Of a DNA stretch of 51,785 nt, positions 14,455-23,122 are shown piece after piece. Within the stretch, counting starts at the first letter, position 1; the number at the start of each line of letters is the position of its first letter. The translations under genes were made by a program, and so were the position numbers. Where the stretch lies: assembly GCF_000485595.1 (NCBI RefSeq), contig NW_014577079.1, forward strand, positions 882,382 to 934,166, read 5' to 3'. Source of the stretch: Priapulus caudatus. Taxonomy: Eukaryota; Priapulida; Priapulimorpha; Priapulimorphida; Priapulidae. The notes under the pieces were generated by a model that made no database searches, was not told the origin of the DNA, and saw only the letters and a program-made list of their open reading frames with translations.

Positions 14455-17400
14455 TATTAAAATAATATATTATACCAGAGTCGTGGCTTCATCATTAGAG
14501 GGCTCTGTGGACTTGTTGCGATAATTGCAAGTTCCGTGAGAAATCCAGCATCAGAAGAGCACTGATCCTGTATCCGAGTATAAGCAGTATTCTGTTCGCA
14601 TTGATCTGGATCTCGCAGCTGTGGTATATCTCGCTTGGCTTTGCTCAGAGCTCCGCCGTGTTCTAGGTGCTCTGAAAACAAAGGTTAATTTAGGTTCGAC
14701 GTTCTGATTCTAAATGCACAATGCACAAGCAGACTGCGCATGTAAGCTTCTCTCTTTTTTAGTCTATTTTTCTTTACAAATACATACTATATACTACTAC
14801 ATACATACTATAACAAACATATATATATATACATATTTAATACATATTATAATCTATTTTTCTGGTTTATTTCTGCACAAATACATACCTTGTGTGTCCT
14901 CCTCATCATCTTCTGGAGCTGAACTCTCCTCCTCACCGGATCCACTGAAAGCAGATGCGTCATCACATCGTGTCTTTTCCAAGTGATACTTCAGTCCATT
15001 TGAACTGCAAGCAAGGTTCACATCAATTTCAAATCTCATAATGGCTTAATCAAATGTTGAGCCAAATGACAATCTTTGCTCCTAGGGTATATAACACAGG
15101 GGGTTAACTGTTTTTCAATTTACGCTAGATATTTTCTGTTAGTCCCACAATTAAATGGTTATGGGTTGACTTGCTCCCAAGCAGCCAGTTAAGCACAAAT
15201 TGTATATAAAGTTCTCAACAATTTACTTTTTAACATGGCTAGTCATTTAACAGAACAAATGCATGGTGCCTATCAATGAGACAACAAATTTTAGTAACAG
15301 TATTCCAGGGTGCGAAATTAACGGGAGTCCGGAGTCAAATACTCCCCGATTTACTGTCGGACTCTCTAACTTGACATATGCAGGAGTCCGTGTGACTCCC
15401 TGAAAATTCTGCTATACTAACTAGTTCGTTCCAGAGCACGGCCTAGCGGAATTACCGTATTTTTTCAGCAAATCTTTAATTTTAAACTTCAGACTACGGA
15501 CTCCCTCATTTTGCTGCGGACTACCTCTTTTTGAGAGCAGCGAGTCCATTGGACTCCCTTGTTAATAGTGTTGTCAATCGGTTGTAATTTCGTAATCGAT
15601 CATCGGTTGGACCCAAGTAACCGATGATCGGTTACAATCGGTTACTCAGGGTCTTGAATGCCTGCGTGTGCGTAACGTCGTGTGCATGTACGTGTGTGCA
15701 TGTATGTGCTTGTTTAGCCCTGTTTACTGATTGTTTTGCACTGTTTACTACTGTGTGTATAATACATGTACTGATTCTCATCACTTTTCCAAGTTTTCCT
15801 TTTTTTTTTTCTTTTTCGATTAAATCGATTATGGATTTTGATAACCAAGCGCTTGGTTCGAGCCACTGTTCAACCGATGATCGAGTATAATCGATGATCG
15901 TGACATCACTACTTGTTAAAAAGTTAATTTCTACCCCTGGTACTCTGTAATGAACATGTTTACCTTTTAAAAGTTTTCTGACACTTGGAACAGCAGTATG
16001 GTCTATTATCACCAGATGTATGTGTCTTTAAATGATAGCGCAGGCCAGGTGAGCTGGTGAGAACTTTCTGGCACCCTTCCTCAGGGCAACGCAGCAGCTT
16101 GGATGGACTGGAGCCTCCATTTAGCTCCAGCAGTGATCGTGAGAATTCCTCCATACGCTCTGTTCTTACATGCGGACGTTTCTGAAAACATTTACAATTC
16201 CATGCAAATAATTATGAATAAAAATAAACACTTTAATCAAAATGGCTACATCCGTATCATTGAAATTTTGTTTTAAATGAATTGTATAAAAGAATTGCCT
16301 TTGCACGAAATAGCCCTTCACATTCACACATGCAATAATTTCAGGGCATGAAATTCAGATGTTTTTACACCGGCCCAGAGGGCTAGTAACAGCAGTTTTC
16401 TTTACCAGCCCTCACTATAATTTCCCAGCCCTCACAAATTTTAGTTTGCTGTTTGAACCAGAATGAACCTAAAATAATACTTGGAATGATAATTGAACAA
16501 ATGTTTATAAGTCCTTAATTAAATTCTTTTAAAATAAATTTTCCTTAAATTTCATTCAAAGAATCACAACGAATTATAGTTACAAATAAAAATTTTGATA
16601 CATGACTGATTTTAACCTTGATTTAAAAATGTTGTAGTGTGCAGCATTGCGTAGTAGCTGTTGAACAGACTATAAGTATAATACAGATCGTGAATGATGT
16701 CAGAAGTGTTTTTGTCAATGTCACGTTCACGCTTGCATTCTTGACTTCAAATTTGTAAAATGTTGATAAATCATGGCTAACACGGCTGAAACCACCGGCT
16801 CGGAGGGCCGGTGTTTTGCCAATGTTACTGGCCCTCCAAATAATTTGCCGGCATATGCCGCAGGGCTGGTGCTAATTTCGTGCCCTGAATTTGTCACTGC
16901 ATGTGATAAACTGGAAATTAAATTTATGGTGGTGGTGTCAGACAAAGGTATTTCATAGCATAAGCTTAAGCTTTCTCATTCATCACGGATGCCACATAAA
17001 TCACTGGGATTTGGGCTAGATTATGTATCTTTGCCTCGCATCTAGAAAATGTATGACAATCACTGTAAACAAGCACAGGCTCTTGGTACGTTTCAATAAT
17101 AAGATGATGGTAAATAAACACAAAATGTATTTACTACCAAAGACTTAATGTTTCTCTACTCTCTTTCGCCTATTAAATTACTGATAATTTCCTGTAAATG
17201 CCGTTCAAATGCTCCTCTGCAACACACAAGTACACCGCACAGACGCCGCTGTGCACAAACAACAAAATTACAGAGCCAGTAGAAAAGTGTGACAGCAAAA
17301 CTCCCACTCTGCCCAAATCTAAATGGGAGCAAGTACACGAGTAATGCAGGGGTCGAAATAAGCGATGGTCCGATGGTCCGGGGCCATCAAATAATCAGGA

Positions 17401-18908
17401 GGACCATCAGATTTTCAAAGTCAATGGTTCGACAGACCATTGAATATTTTGGTCCCATTTTACGGTAATTTTCTTTGAAGTTTCCACGTTCCAATATACT
17501 ATTAAAGTGAATAAACAATTACTGTACGGTACCGTTTGATACATTCATTGTACAGCGAACGAGCTTGGCACTCGCCCGCTCGCCAATGTCGAGTGAAAAT
17601 AATATCGGGCGAGTAAAAGCTAAATTAATGCGAACTCGCCCATGTTGGCGAGTAAAAATAATTGTCTCATAATGTATGCAGTTAATATATTAAATAATGT
17701 AAAACAGACTTTTAGGCAAGACTACTCAAATAAGAAAAGTTTCATCACGCATGGTCGGGTGCGCAGCACCTTTTTTCATCACTCGGTACCCAACGGTCAT
17801 GCGCGCAACGCCATTTCCATCACTCGGTACGGGTACCCGACGGTCGTGCGCGCAATGCGATTTTCATCACTTGGTACCCGACGGTCGTGCGCGCAATGCC
17901 ATTTTTCATCACTCGGTACACAACGGTCGGGTAAATAATACCTGGGGATTACCTTCCTTTAGTTATTTATTTCTGCTGTGATTGTCCGAAACGAAGCGAG
18001 CGTCGTGCGAATTTTGCGGTCACGCTTTCCCACCTGCTCTATAATTTTGTTGTTTGTGCACAGCTACCTGCGTGCAGTGAACTTGTTTGTTGCAGATGGG
18101 CATTTCATTTACACGGAATTTACAAATTACAGGAAATTATGACGTGAAATGCTGTGCCAGTCTGTGGTAGCCTAGGCCTACTGACGCTGAGAGGGTCTAT
18201 GTCCCCCGGGGTACTGCCGGAACGTACCCTGGGTACGGTCCGGTATACCGGAACGTACCCTGGTACTATCTAATATGCCGAACCGTACCTCGCCTACTAC
18301 ACTAACGAGTCTAGGGAGTCGCCTACGCCTACTCCCTAACCCGAACCCGAACCCTAACCCTAACCCTAACCCTAACCCTAACCCTAATCCTAACCCTAAC
18401 CATATCAAATAGTGACCAGGGTACGTTCCGGTATACCGGACCGTACCCAGGGTACGTTCCGGCAGTACCCTGGGGGACATAGACCCTATGAGCCCTACTG
18501 ACGGGCCCTGGACACCAGTTTCTTCTCAATCAGCTGAATCTCAGTCCTGTGTCGCGTTCTCGATAACGTTTTTATTTTCATCGCACGTAGAGAATTTTCG
18601 TACTTCTATAAAATTTAGTGACTATTCTTCCGTCCGCTCACTGTGCCAGCCGACTAAACGCTACAACCAGATGAATGGTGACGAAGAAACTCGGCTCTGT
18701 GGGCCGGGCATTGCCAATGGAACAGAAGTCCATCCAAATCACAATGAAACATGCGACGCTACGTGATAAAATTTCATTATTTTACACTTACATAACCTAA
18801 CTATTAAATCATCTTGATAAATTCACATGCATTTCCACTAAACACTGTGTGACAATTTAGATTTTGAGTGGAAAATGAACGTAAACAACTTACAACCACT
18901 GACGCCAT
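6766..18908 (-). CDS. HBP1: HMG-box transcription factor HBP1 with N-terminal C2H2-type zinc fingers (13-exon model)
   Basis: Exons in transcript order: 18894-18908 (tentative), 15964-16181, 14889-15004, 14476-14671, 14211-14276 (donor uncertain), 13680-13843, 12925-13045, 12426-12586, 10914-11052, 10219-10276, 9671-9849, 8381-8525, 6766-6780 (tentative). Phases chain throughout and give about 530 residues; human HBP1 has 514. Visible parts: two zinc fingers (residues about 37-91); the conserved HBP1 motif FLTELAIIATSPQSPLM and HSYARPP; an AXH domain starting at WPTAVWQCF and including CPLDHPFFV, GIPCREMEVGDVCLPP and LTPEDSTAVFMLSSMAR; and an HMG box starting VKRPMNAFMLFAKRYR and ending HPDCWKRKRS. 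In mammals HBP1 is a nuclear, sequence-specific, mostly repressive regulator of cell-cycle and Wnt target genes. The AXH and HMG regions make the identity secure. The first exon, the 14211 donor (GTCGCC is weak) and the last exon are the soft points. The fingers are absent from vertebrate HBP1. Confidence 0.85.
7494..7677. mobile_element. CAGGGG-ended non-autonomous DNA element, copy 1
   Basis: The element begins CAGGGGTAGAAATTAAC and ends GTTAATTTCGCACCCTG, with both ends flanked by GGTTTG (7488-7493 and 7678-7683). Inside are two diverged GGGAGTC / AGAGAGT motif blocks. Copies at 15306-15939 and about 29936-30117 share its interior. The ends and short duplication suggest an hAT-like element with a 6-bp target site, but no transposase is present. 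Confidence 0.8.
7760..8256. mobile_element. CCTCCGCC-family dispersed element, copy A (two internal units)
   Basis: The left end is a hairpin CCTCCGCCAGG ... CTTGGCGGAGG and the right end reads CTTGGCGGAGGTCTG ... CTCTAG. Both ends are flanked by TTA (7757-7759, 8257-8259). The body holds tandem units of about 90 bp, each with CAGGATAGGTCAGAAATG, GGTGGTGATCCGGATCC and a run of AATT. A second copy is at 49217-49749. The 64-codon plus frame at 7800 is inside the repeat. Confidence 0.8.
8381..8525 (-). CDS. HBP1: HBP1 exon 12: C-terminal part of the HMG box
   Basis: The exon starts after TGCACAG, one base into a split Arg codon, and encodes AISVLLGDKWRKL ... EERRLFTQEARLLADEH ... HPDCWKRKRSTSL. 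These are helices 2 and 3 and the basic tail of the HMG box. It ends at a strong GTGAGT donor in phase 0, so a short final exon must follow. Human HBP1 ends within about ten residues of the same point, so only a small C-terminus is expected. Confidence 0.92.
8577..8845 (+). mobile_element. Retroposon (SINE or 5'-truncated LINE) with A-rich tail and 12-bp target duplication
   Basis: The insert ends in an (AAATA)n-like tail at 8828-8845 and is bordered by TAATATTATGTA on both sides (8565-8576 and 8846-8857). This is diagnostic of target-primed retrotransposition. It lies in the HBP1 intron between exons 11 and 12, antisense to the gene. The body is relatively GC-rich and unlike the flanks. Its family was not recognised. 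Confidence 0.8.
9516..9580 (-). pseudogene. Duplicated HMG-box exon fragment of HBP1 (alternative or dead exon)
   Basis: The segment encodes FMLFTMQYWLEYTQKHPGRNN plus two bases of Arg, matching FMLFAKRYRLEYTQQHPGRDNR of the true exon at about 16 of 22 positions. It is preceded by a TATATGTAG acceptor-like sequence and followed by AG|GTCAAT. Both phases match the neighbours: exon 10 ends in phase 0 and exon 12 needs two bases. It could therefore be spliced as a cassette or mutually exclusive exon. It lacks the KRPMNA part, and the donor is weaker than GTACGT of the main exon. Upstream of the TTC, similarity fades and a stop interrupts the frame. It may equally be a decaying tandem duplication. 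Confidence 0.65.
9671..9849 (-). CDS. HBP1: HBP1 exon 11: N-terminal part of the HMG box
   Basis: The exon begins after TCGTGCAG in phase 0 and directly continues LSSMAR with QKRDLLEV. It contains a basic serine-rich linker and the first helix of the HMG box (KRPMNAFMLFAKRYRLEY, then QQHPGRDN). It ends AG|GTACGT, and the next exon (8381-8525) supplies G then AISVLLGDKW. The RPMNAFMLF core is the canonical DNA-binding helix of sequence-specific HMG boxes. An alternative, partly duplicated version of this exon lies 91 bases downstream in the transcript direction. Confidence 0.92.
9881..9934. repeat. Three perfect 18-bp tandem repeats, each with a CACGTG E-box
   Basis: CAACACGTGCTCTTACAT occurs three times without a mismatch, immediately upstream (in transcript sense) of the HBP1 HMG exon acceptor. 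Each unit carries one palindromic CACGTG, the core site of Myc/Max, USF and related bHLH proteins. Regulatory use is inference only. Confidence 0.9.
11502..12237. mobile_element. AGCTCACCTTG-family element, copy 1 (HBP1 intron)
   Basis: The ends are AGCTCACCTTGACATCG and CACCCAAGGTGAGCT, in inverted orientation and flanked by T/A. Inside are two diverged tandem units containing GATAACTCA(A/G)GAACC, CCCACATGTTTCAAATTGC and ACTCCTATGGGAGAGGTTTG. There is also a CGTCCGTCCGTC tract and a hairpin region near TATATAATGGGAG. The second copy is at 27650-29284. No transposase frame was seen. Confidence 0.82.
14889..15004 (-). CDS. HBP1: HBP1 exon 3: second half of zinc finger 2 and acidic linker
   Basis: The exon follows a TTGCAG acceptor and ends at a GTATGT donor. 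The codon split with exon 2 restores KTFKSSNGLKYHLEKTRC, giving a C-x2-C-x12-H-x5-C finger that is intact only across the junction. This is the best proof that the fingers and the HBP1 body belong to one transcript. After the finger comes an acidic, serine-rich stretch (SGSGEEESS, EDDEEDTQ). The remaining single base joins the AG of exon 4 to make Glu. Confidence 0.8.
15306..15939. mobile_element. CAGGG-ended element, copy 2, interrupted by an hAT-like insertion
   Basis: This is the reverse complement of copy 1 with extra internal sequence. It begins CAGGGTGCGAAATTAAC and ends GTTAATTTCTACCCCTG. Flanks GTATTC (15300-15305) and GTACTC (15940-15945) are a 6-bp duplication with one change. Removing 15566-15911 and one copy of CTTGTTAA rebuilds an uninterrupted end matching copy 1. 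Confidence 0.85.
15566..15911. mobile_element. hAT-like non-autonomous element nested in a CAGGG element
   Basis: The ends are TAGTGTTGTCAATCG and CGATCATCGTGACATCACTA... in inverted form (TAGTGwTGTCA). The 8-bp target duplication CTTGTTAA is exact (15558-15565 and 15912-15919), which is the size expected for hAT transposases. The 346-bp body repeats ATCGATCATCGGT-like motifs in both orientations and has no transposase. The open frames here are incidental. Confidence 0.88.
15964..16181 (-). CDS. HBP1: HBP1 exon 2: first zinc finger and start of the second
   Basis: The exon is bounded by a TTTTCAG acceptor and a GTAAAC donor and leaves two bases of a split codon. It encodes a C-x4-C-x12-H-x3-H finger (CPEEGC ... 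GLRYHLKTH), then the first half of a second finger (CSKCQKTFK). The linker SGDNRPYC between them is finger-like. The in-frame ATG at codon 10 (MEEFSRSLL) could be the true start if the 18894-18908 exon is wrong. The spacing and the GLRYH/GLKYH signature recall the fingers of JAZF1 and Sfp1-type proteins. That is an inference from memory of those families, not a search result. Confidence 0.85.
16342..16887. mobile_element. CAGGGC-ended non-autonomous DNA element, 5-bp duplication
   Basis: The left end CAGGGCATGAAATT and the right end AATTTCGTGCCCTG are inverted, with AATTT on both sides. Subterminal CCGGCCC and GGGCCGG motifs are also inverted. The TIR resembles that of the 7494 family, but the interior differs. 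Overlapping frames on the two strands at 16727-16958 lie inside it. Confidence 0.72.
17109..17209. repeat. Short dispersed segment shared with 41711-41801
   Basis: GGTAAATAAACAC, then AAATGTATTTACTACC, TTTCTCTACTCTCTTT, GCCTATTA and ATGCCGTTCAA occur in the same order at 41711-41801 with small indels. The unit has no obvious terminal structure. Confidence 0.75.
17350..17741. repeat. Probable left end of a CAGGGG-type DNA element
   Basis: CAGGGGTCGAAATAAGC at about 17350 resembles the terminal repeats of the neighbouring elements and is followed by repeated GATGGTCC / GACCATC motifs. A matching right end was not found. CGGGCGAGTAAAA and TGGCGAGTAAAA motifs follow. Confidence 0.45.
17742..17933. 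repeat. Minisatellite, about four units of 42-48 bp
   Basis: The unit consensus CATCACTCGGTACCCGACGG is followed by TCGTGCGCGCAATGCCATTTT. Four diverged copies are visible. It produces overlapping artefact frames in two phases. Confidence 0.88.
18191..18487. mobile_element. Fold-back element enclosing an interstitial telomeric repeat
   Basis: Inverted arms of about 78 bp begin AGGGTCTATGTCCCCC on the left and end GGGGGACATAGACCCT on the right. Each contains GGTACGTTCCGG-like motifs. Between them, 18333-18401 is about eleven CCCTAA units with a few variants. The arms are GC-rich in an AT-rich neighbourhood. No target duplication is obvious. Confidence 0.85.
18894..18908 (-). CDS. HBP1: Tentative first coding exon of HBP1 (MASVV, 15 nt)
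   Basis: On the minus strand an ATGGCG start, a context common at animal first exons, is followed after five codons by a consensus GTAAGT donor in phase 0. That is the phase needed by the next exon at 16181. There are no supporting homologs for such a short segment. An untranslated first exon with translation from the MEEF methionine in exon 2 is the alternative. Confidence 0.35.
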
Positions 18909-19194
18909 ACTTGCGCATATATGACCTCGAGCCGTGATTAGTGGAAACAAACTATGTAAAAATCGTTCATTGGTCGCCGAGCGAAATCTAGACACTCTAT
19001 TGGCCAATTCGGTTACACACCTTCCTAGGTACCGAAATCCAGGGAGGAATTGTCCGTATCTTTTTTTTTATCATAATACAATGCATTTGCGTGTTCCATC
19101 GGCGCTATATTAATTTTTCCCCTCACCCCATGCATTTTAAAATGAGAACTGTTTAATTTTCTCGTTCTGCTTGCAGATTAGATTTGCAGGAAAA

Positions 19195-19510
19195 AAATAT
19201 ACATTCCACTTCCTTCTCCTCCTCTTCCCCCTCCACCTCGATCCTTCTCCTGCTATACTCCTCTTCTTCCGCTATACCTTCTCCTCCTCCCCCTCCTCCA
19301 CCTTCTCCTTCTCATTATCATCCTCCTCCTTTTTCTTCTGCATCGTTTTCTTATTATTTTTGTTCTTATTCCTTTTTCTTCCCCCTAACTTTTCGTCTCA
19401 TCTAGCTGTCTACCATTTCATCACCCATTCTTATTCCTTCCCTCTCCATGCTCGTCGAACTCCCTTAATTATTCTTTGTCTTCTTTTTCCTTCTTATATT
19501 TCGTCCTCTA
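19195..19510. repeat. Polypyrimidine (TCC/TTC)-rich tract
   Basis: Nearly pure C/T on the plus strand. The 115- and 73-codon Ser/Phe/Pro-rich frames across it are low-complexity artefacts. Confidence 0.9.
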
Positions 19511-20113
19511 GATTATAAAAGAAGTAGGTCCTACTTTATGCGCGGAAAAAGTTTTGAAGAACATTGTATAAAGAGTGTAATACTTAGAATACTATATATT
19601 ACATAAATAAATATTAATATTAAATTATAGGTAATATATGCATACATCTCTTATACTTGCTACATGTAGCAGGAGCAAACGGCGACACAGGTAGAGCAAC
19701 TGTGTATTGTAAATTAAAACTTTTCTGCAGTGTTGATCTATCAATGTGATCAACCTTGACTCTCGCCTTCTTCTGTACAGTCTGTTAGACTTTGAATTTC
19801 AATTTTGGGGTAGTGTTATAGTCGCATCAACTCGCGAAAACAATTAGCAGACGTAAGACTGAATTGATCGCATATATAATATAATACAAAATATCAATAG
19901 TTATATGTATATTAATTGCAATTATGCAGTAATGCAATTATATCTTAGAAAAACACTAAAGATAATCATTTAAACCTTCGAAGGTAAAAAACGGATCACC
20001 CAGGTATGGATAGCGTTTTCCCCCGACTCCTAATGTAATCCTCCTGCAGGGGGACTTGGCCCCTGGGCCCTGCACTCTCTAATATGCTGCTAATATATCT
20101 CTGCTAATATACA

Positions 20114-21057
20114 TACTTAGGCGAGATATTAAGTGAAAAAGGAGGATATAAAGAAATGATAAAACAAAGAACAGATAAATGTCTATTTATGATGAGTGAA
20201 GTTATATATCTATGGCTAATAAACAAAACTTTGGAAGCTGTGCGATAGAAGCACGTGTTAAACTTTATGAATGCACTGTAGTGCAGTCACTACTAAATAA
20301 TAGCGAAACTTGGATTAACCTGACTAAGGAAGAAATAAAAATGGTAGAGGATTTCCAAAATGAATGTTTAAGAAGGATACTCTAAGCGCACAGCAAGACA
20401 CCACTAGAGGCACTAATAATAGAAAGTGGAATAATACCAATAAAAGATAGAATATGTTATAACAAGTTTATGCTATTGCAATACATTATTAAGTTAGAAA
20501 ATGACAGATTAATGAAAAGAGTATTTTTAGAACAAACTAAAGACATTGGAAGTAATTGGGCAAATGAGGCTCTAGTAATCTTGAAGGAGTATGACATAAG
20601 TATGTTACTTATGGCTATCGGTTTACAACATAAGAGAGAATGAAAAAAGTGTTGAAAGGAGGCTATTTTAAAAACAGTAATTATGAGAGATACCATGAGG
20701 TCTGGTGAGAAAACAAAAATAAAAATGGTAAACATCGAAAGCTATATTTACTAAAGCCATACATCACAAAATTGCATGATGCATGCTTTGTGATTAAGTG
20801 TAAGACTTCCATGATAGACTTAAAAAGTTATTTAAAAAATAACCACAGTAATGATCGATATATGTGATTTGTGTGATGAAAGAAAAAAAGAGAATTTGGA
20901 CTATTTATATTCATGTAAGGTATATGGAGGTTATAATAAAGGGGAACGAGTAGATGATTGGAAAAGTGATGACCCGAAAATACTAAAACCAGCACTAGAA
21001 TATGTTAGAAAGGCATTATCAATTAGAGAAAGTAAAATAAATAATGCTAACTTGTAG
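20114..21057 (+). pseudogene. Non-LTR retrotransposon (LINE) remnant, 3' end of the reverse transcriptase ORF
   Basis: Translating across frame breaks gives YLGEILSEKGGYKEMIKQR, then VKLYECTVVQSLL...SETWINL and FQNECLRRIL, the thumb-proximal motifs after the catalytic domain of LINE reverse transcriptases. Next come PLEALIIESGIIPIKDR and a final zinc-binding-like ICDLCDERKKENLDYLYSC with an ILKPALEYVRKAL tail and stop at 21057. There are at least three stops and one frameshift (near 20240), and the catalytic motifs are absent. It is dead and 5'-truncated. Confidence 0.65.
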
Positions 21058-21985
21058 ACAGAATTTCCTTATCTACAGGACTTCCCTGCACATTCCAAAG
21101 GAGAATCAGTGCCTTGTGAAATATAAGAGAGAGACCCCAAGATACAAGATACTCTTGGCCGCCATCCTCGCCTTGGTTTATGGCCTCTCATACATGGACC
21201 ACAACAACACGATGACAAGCACGGTTGTCTTGCTTTTTGTGTAAGTAATAAGAAAGCAAAATAAAATGAAATATTATCTCTGCAATGAATCTCGATATAA
21301 GGTAGACTAAGGTAGACAGAAATAATATAATAGTTTTACCCTGTACTAGGTGTCTCTATATATTTCTATGGAAGTATTGGTGAAAATCCATAAGTATTTG
21401 GAGAAAATTGGTGATTTCTATATCCGCAACTAATTTCTATATTCACTATCTCTCCCCTGAGACCTACTAGAAAATAATCCATAAAACTACCGATACTTTC
21501 CGATACTTGATAACAGCGCCACCGCCGTAAAATTTATGGCGCGTGCACTCAAATTTAGTGTGATTTTGTGCTGATAATTGATCGTTAGTAACAAATTGAT
21601 CGTTACAACTACAAGGTAATACACATAGGTTAAATGTTAAAGGGTGCTATTAAAGCTGTAGTTTTAGAACTATGCCGTATAGTGCAAACTTGCTCACGTA
21701 AGACGCACGGGTAGCAAGGCTAGTCTTACTCTTCAGTCTCTTGTTTACTAAACAATTTATTTACGTAACATAATTTACGTTACATAGGCTTTAGCCTTTA
21801 CTAATATTGAATAATAATACTAGTTACTACTAGTAAACTAGTAGTTCTAGGATTAATTTATATTACCGTTGTGGAGAAAATCATGTGTTTGGAAGAATCA
21901 AATGAGTTGCTGAAGCAGTGAAGGTATCAAACACTCACGTCAGTAAAATAGGGAAAGTTGTACGGACAGATTCCTTTCCCTGGCC
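21058..21985. other. No recognisable gene
   Basis: AT-rich intergenic sequence between the LINE remnant and a large palindrome. It includes short CTAGTACTAGTA-type palindromic runs near 21815-21850. Confidence 0.55.
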
Positions 21986-22526
21986 ACTCGCAGCTAGGGC
22001 CTGCATTATGCATACCTCCGGGCTCCCAAAGTGACCGACCAATCGGAGCGCTCGCAGCTCCTCCTAAAGTGACGCGTCGTCGACCGACCAATCGGAGCGC
22101 TCGCAGCTCAGACACTAAAATAGCTCTAGTAGTAGTACTATAGCCCGCTTACAGTGACTGCCGCAGGGCTATAGAACATTTTATGCTAGATTTCGCAACT
22201 GCACCTGTTACCAAAAGTTCCTACGAAACATGTGGTAACAGGTTGCCAGTTGCGAAATCTAGCATAAAATGTTCTATATATATATAGCCCTGCGGCAGTT
22301 AATGAACGCGGGCTATAGTACTAGAACTAGCACTAAAGCTGATGCGATGTTTTGTGGTTGCATTATTTAAGCTGGCCATCGTGAGTGGATGGTTACTGGT
22401 AAGGGTTAGGGTTAGGGTTTAGCTTTATATTTATCACTATCAGCTTTAGTGCCTGAGCTGCGAGTGCTCTGATTGGTCGGTCGACGACGCGTCACTTTGG
22501 GAGGTATGCAGGCCCTAGCTGCGAGT
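21986..22526. mobile_element. Nested palindrome with interstitial TTAGGG units
   Basis: Outer arms (ACTCGCAGCTAGGGCCTGCA on the left, its complement on the right) enclose an inner palindrome at 22136-22320 (TACTATAGCCCG ... CGGGCTATAGTA). The left arm carries a duplicated block with GACCGACCAATCGGAGCGCTC. The right arm contains AGGGTTAGGGTTAGGG at 22402-22417. No transposase and no clear target duplication were seen. Confidence 0.78.
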
Positions 22527-23118
22527 TCCCTGGCCTAGTACTAGTAGTTGGTCTAAAATCAGGCGTGATTGGTGACTGGGCAAGGTGAGCATGCAGGGCC
22601 GGGTTGCACAAACTTGGAATTCATAGGGTATCAACGGTTATATCATCAGAAAGAGTTTCTATATCTTCTTAATCAGTTTTCTTCAAAATGTTTGGCATCT
22701 TAAATCTTTGCTAAATATAAAATAATAAATGATTATATTAAATAATTTGATAACTATTAGAGAAATCCCTTCTTAGTTTGCACCAGTTGTGATCGCATAC
22801 GCCACAATCACCATTAAGTGTAGTTGAATCCACTACTAGTTCCACTACTAGTTGTGTGGTGTGTGTGACTGTTTCCAGCATGCCCAATCTTGAGATTGGT
22901 CAGCCAAACTCGGAAATCCGCAGTTTGGGCAGCATGATCTTAAGATTGTGCAAATTCCAAGTTTGTTTATGACATTGTCACACTGAATTGATTTACTCCA
23001 TATTATCTTATAAGCAAGTGTGAGGAGTGCATCTACATGTCGATTCGCTGAACTAATGACTGTTTAGCACAGGTATCATTGCAAATGGCGGTAATGTATA
23101 TTTTTATTATTATTATAG
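22527..23118. other. Upstream region of CENPK, no recognisable gene
   Basis: Probably holds the CENPK promoter or untranslated first exon, since the first coding exon opens with a splice acceptor. No TATA box or clear donor could be assigned. Confidence 0.4.
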
Positions 23119-23122
23119 CTTA

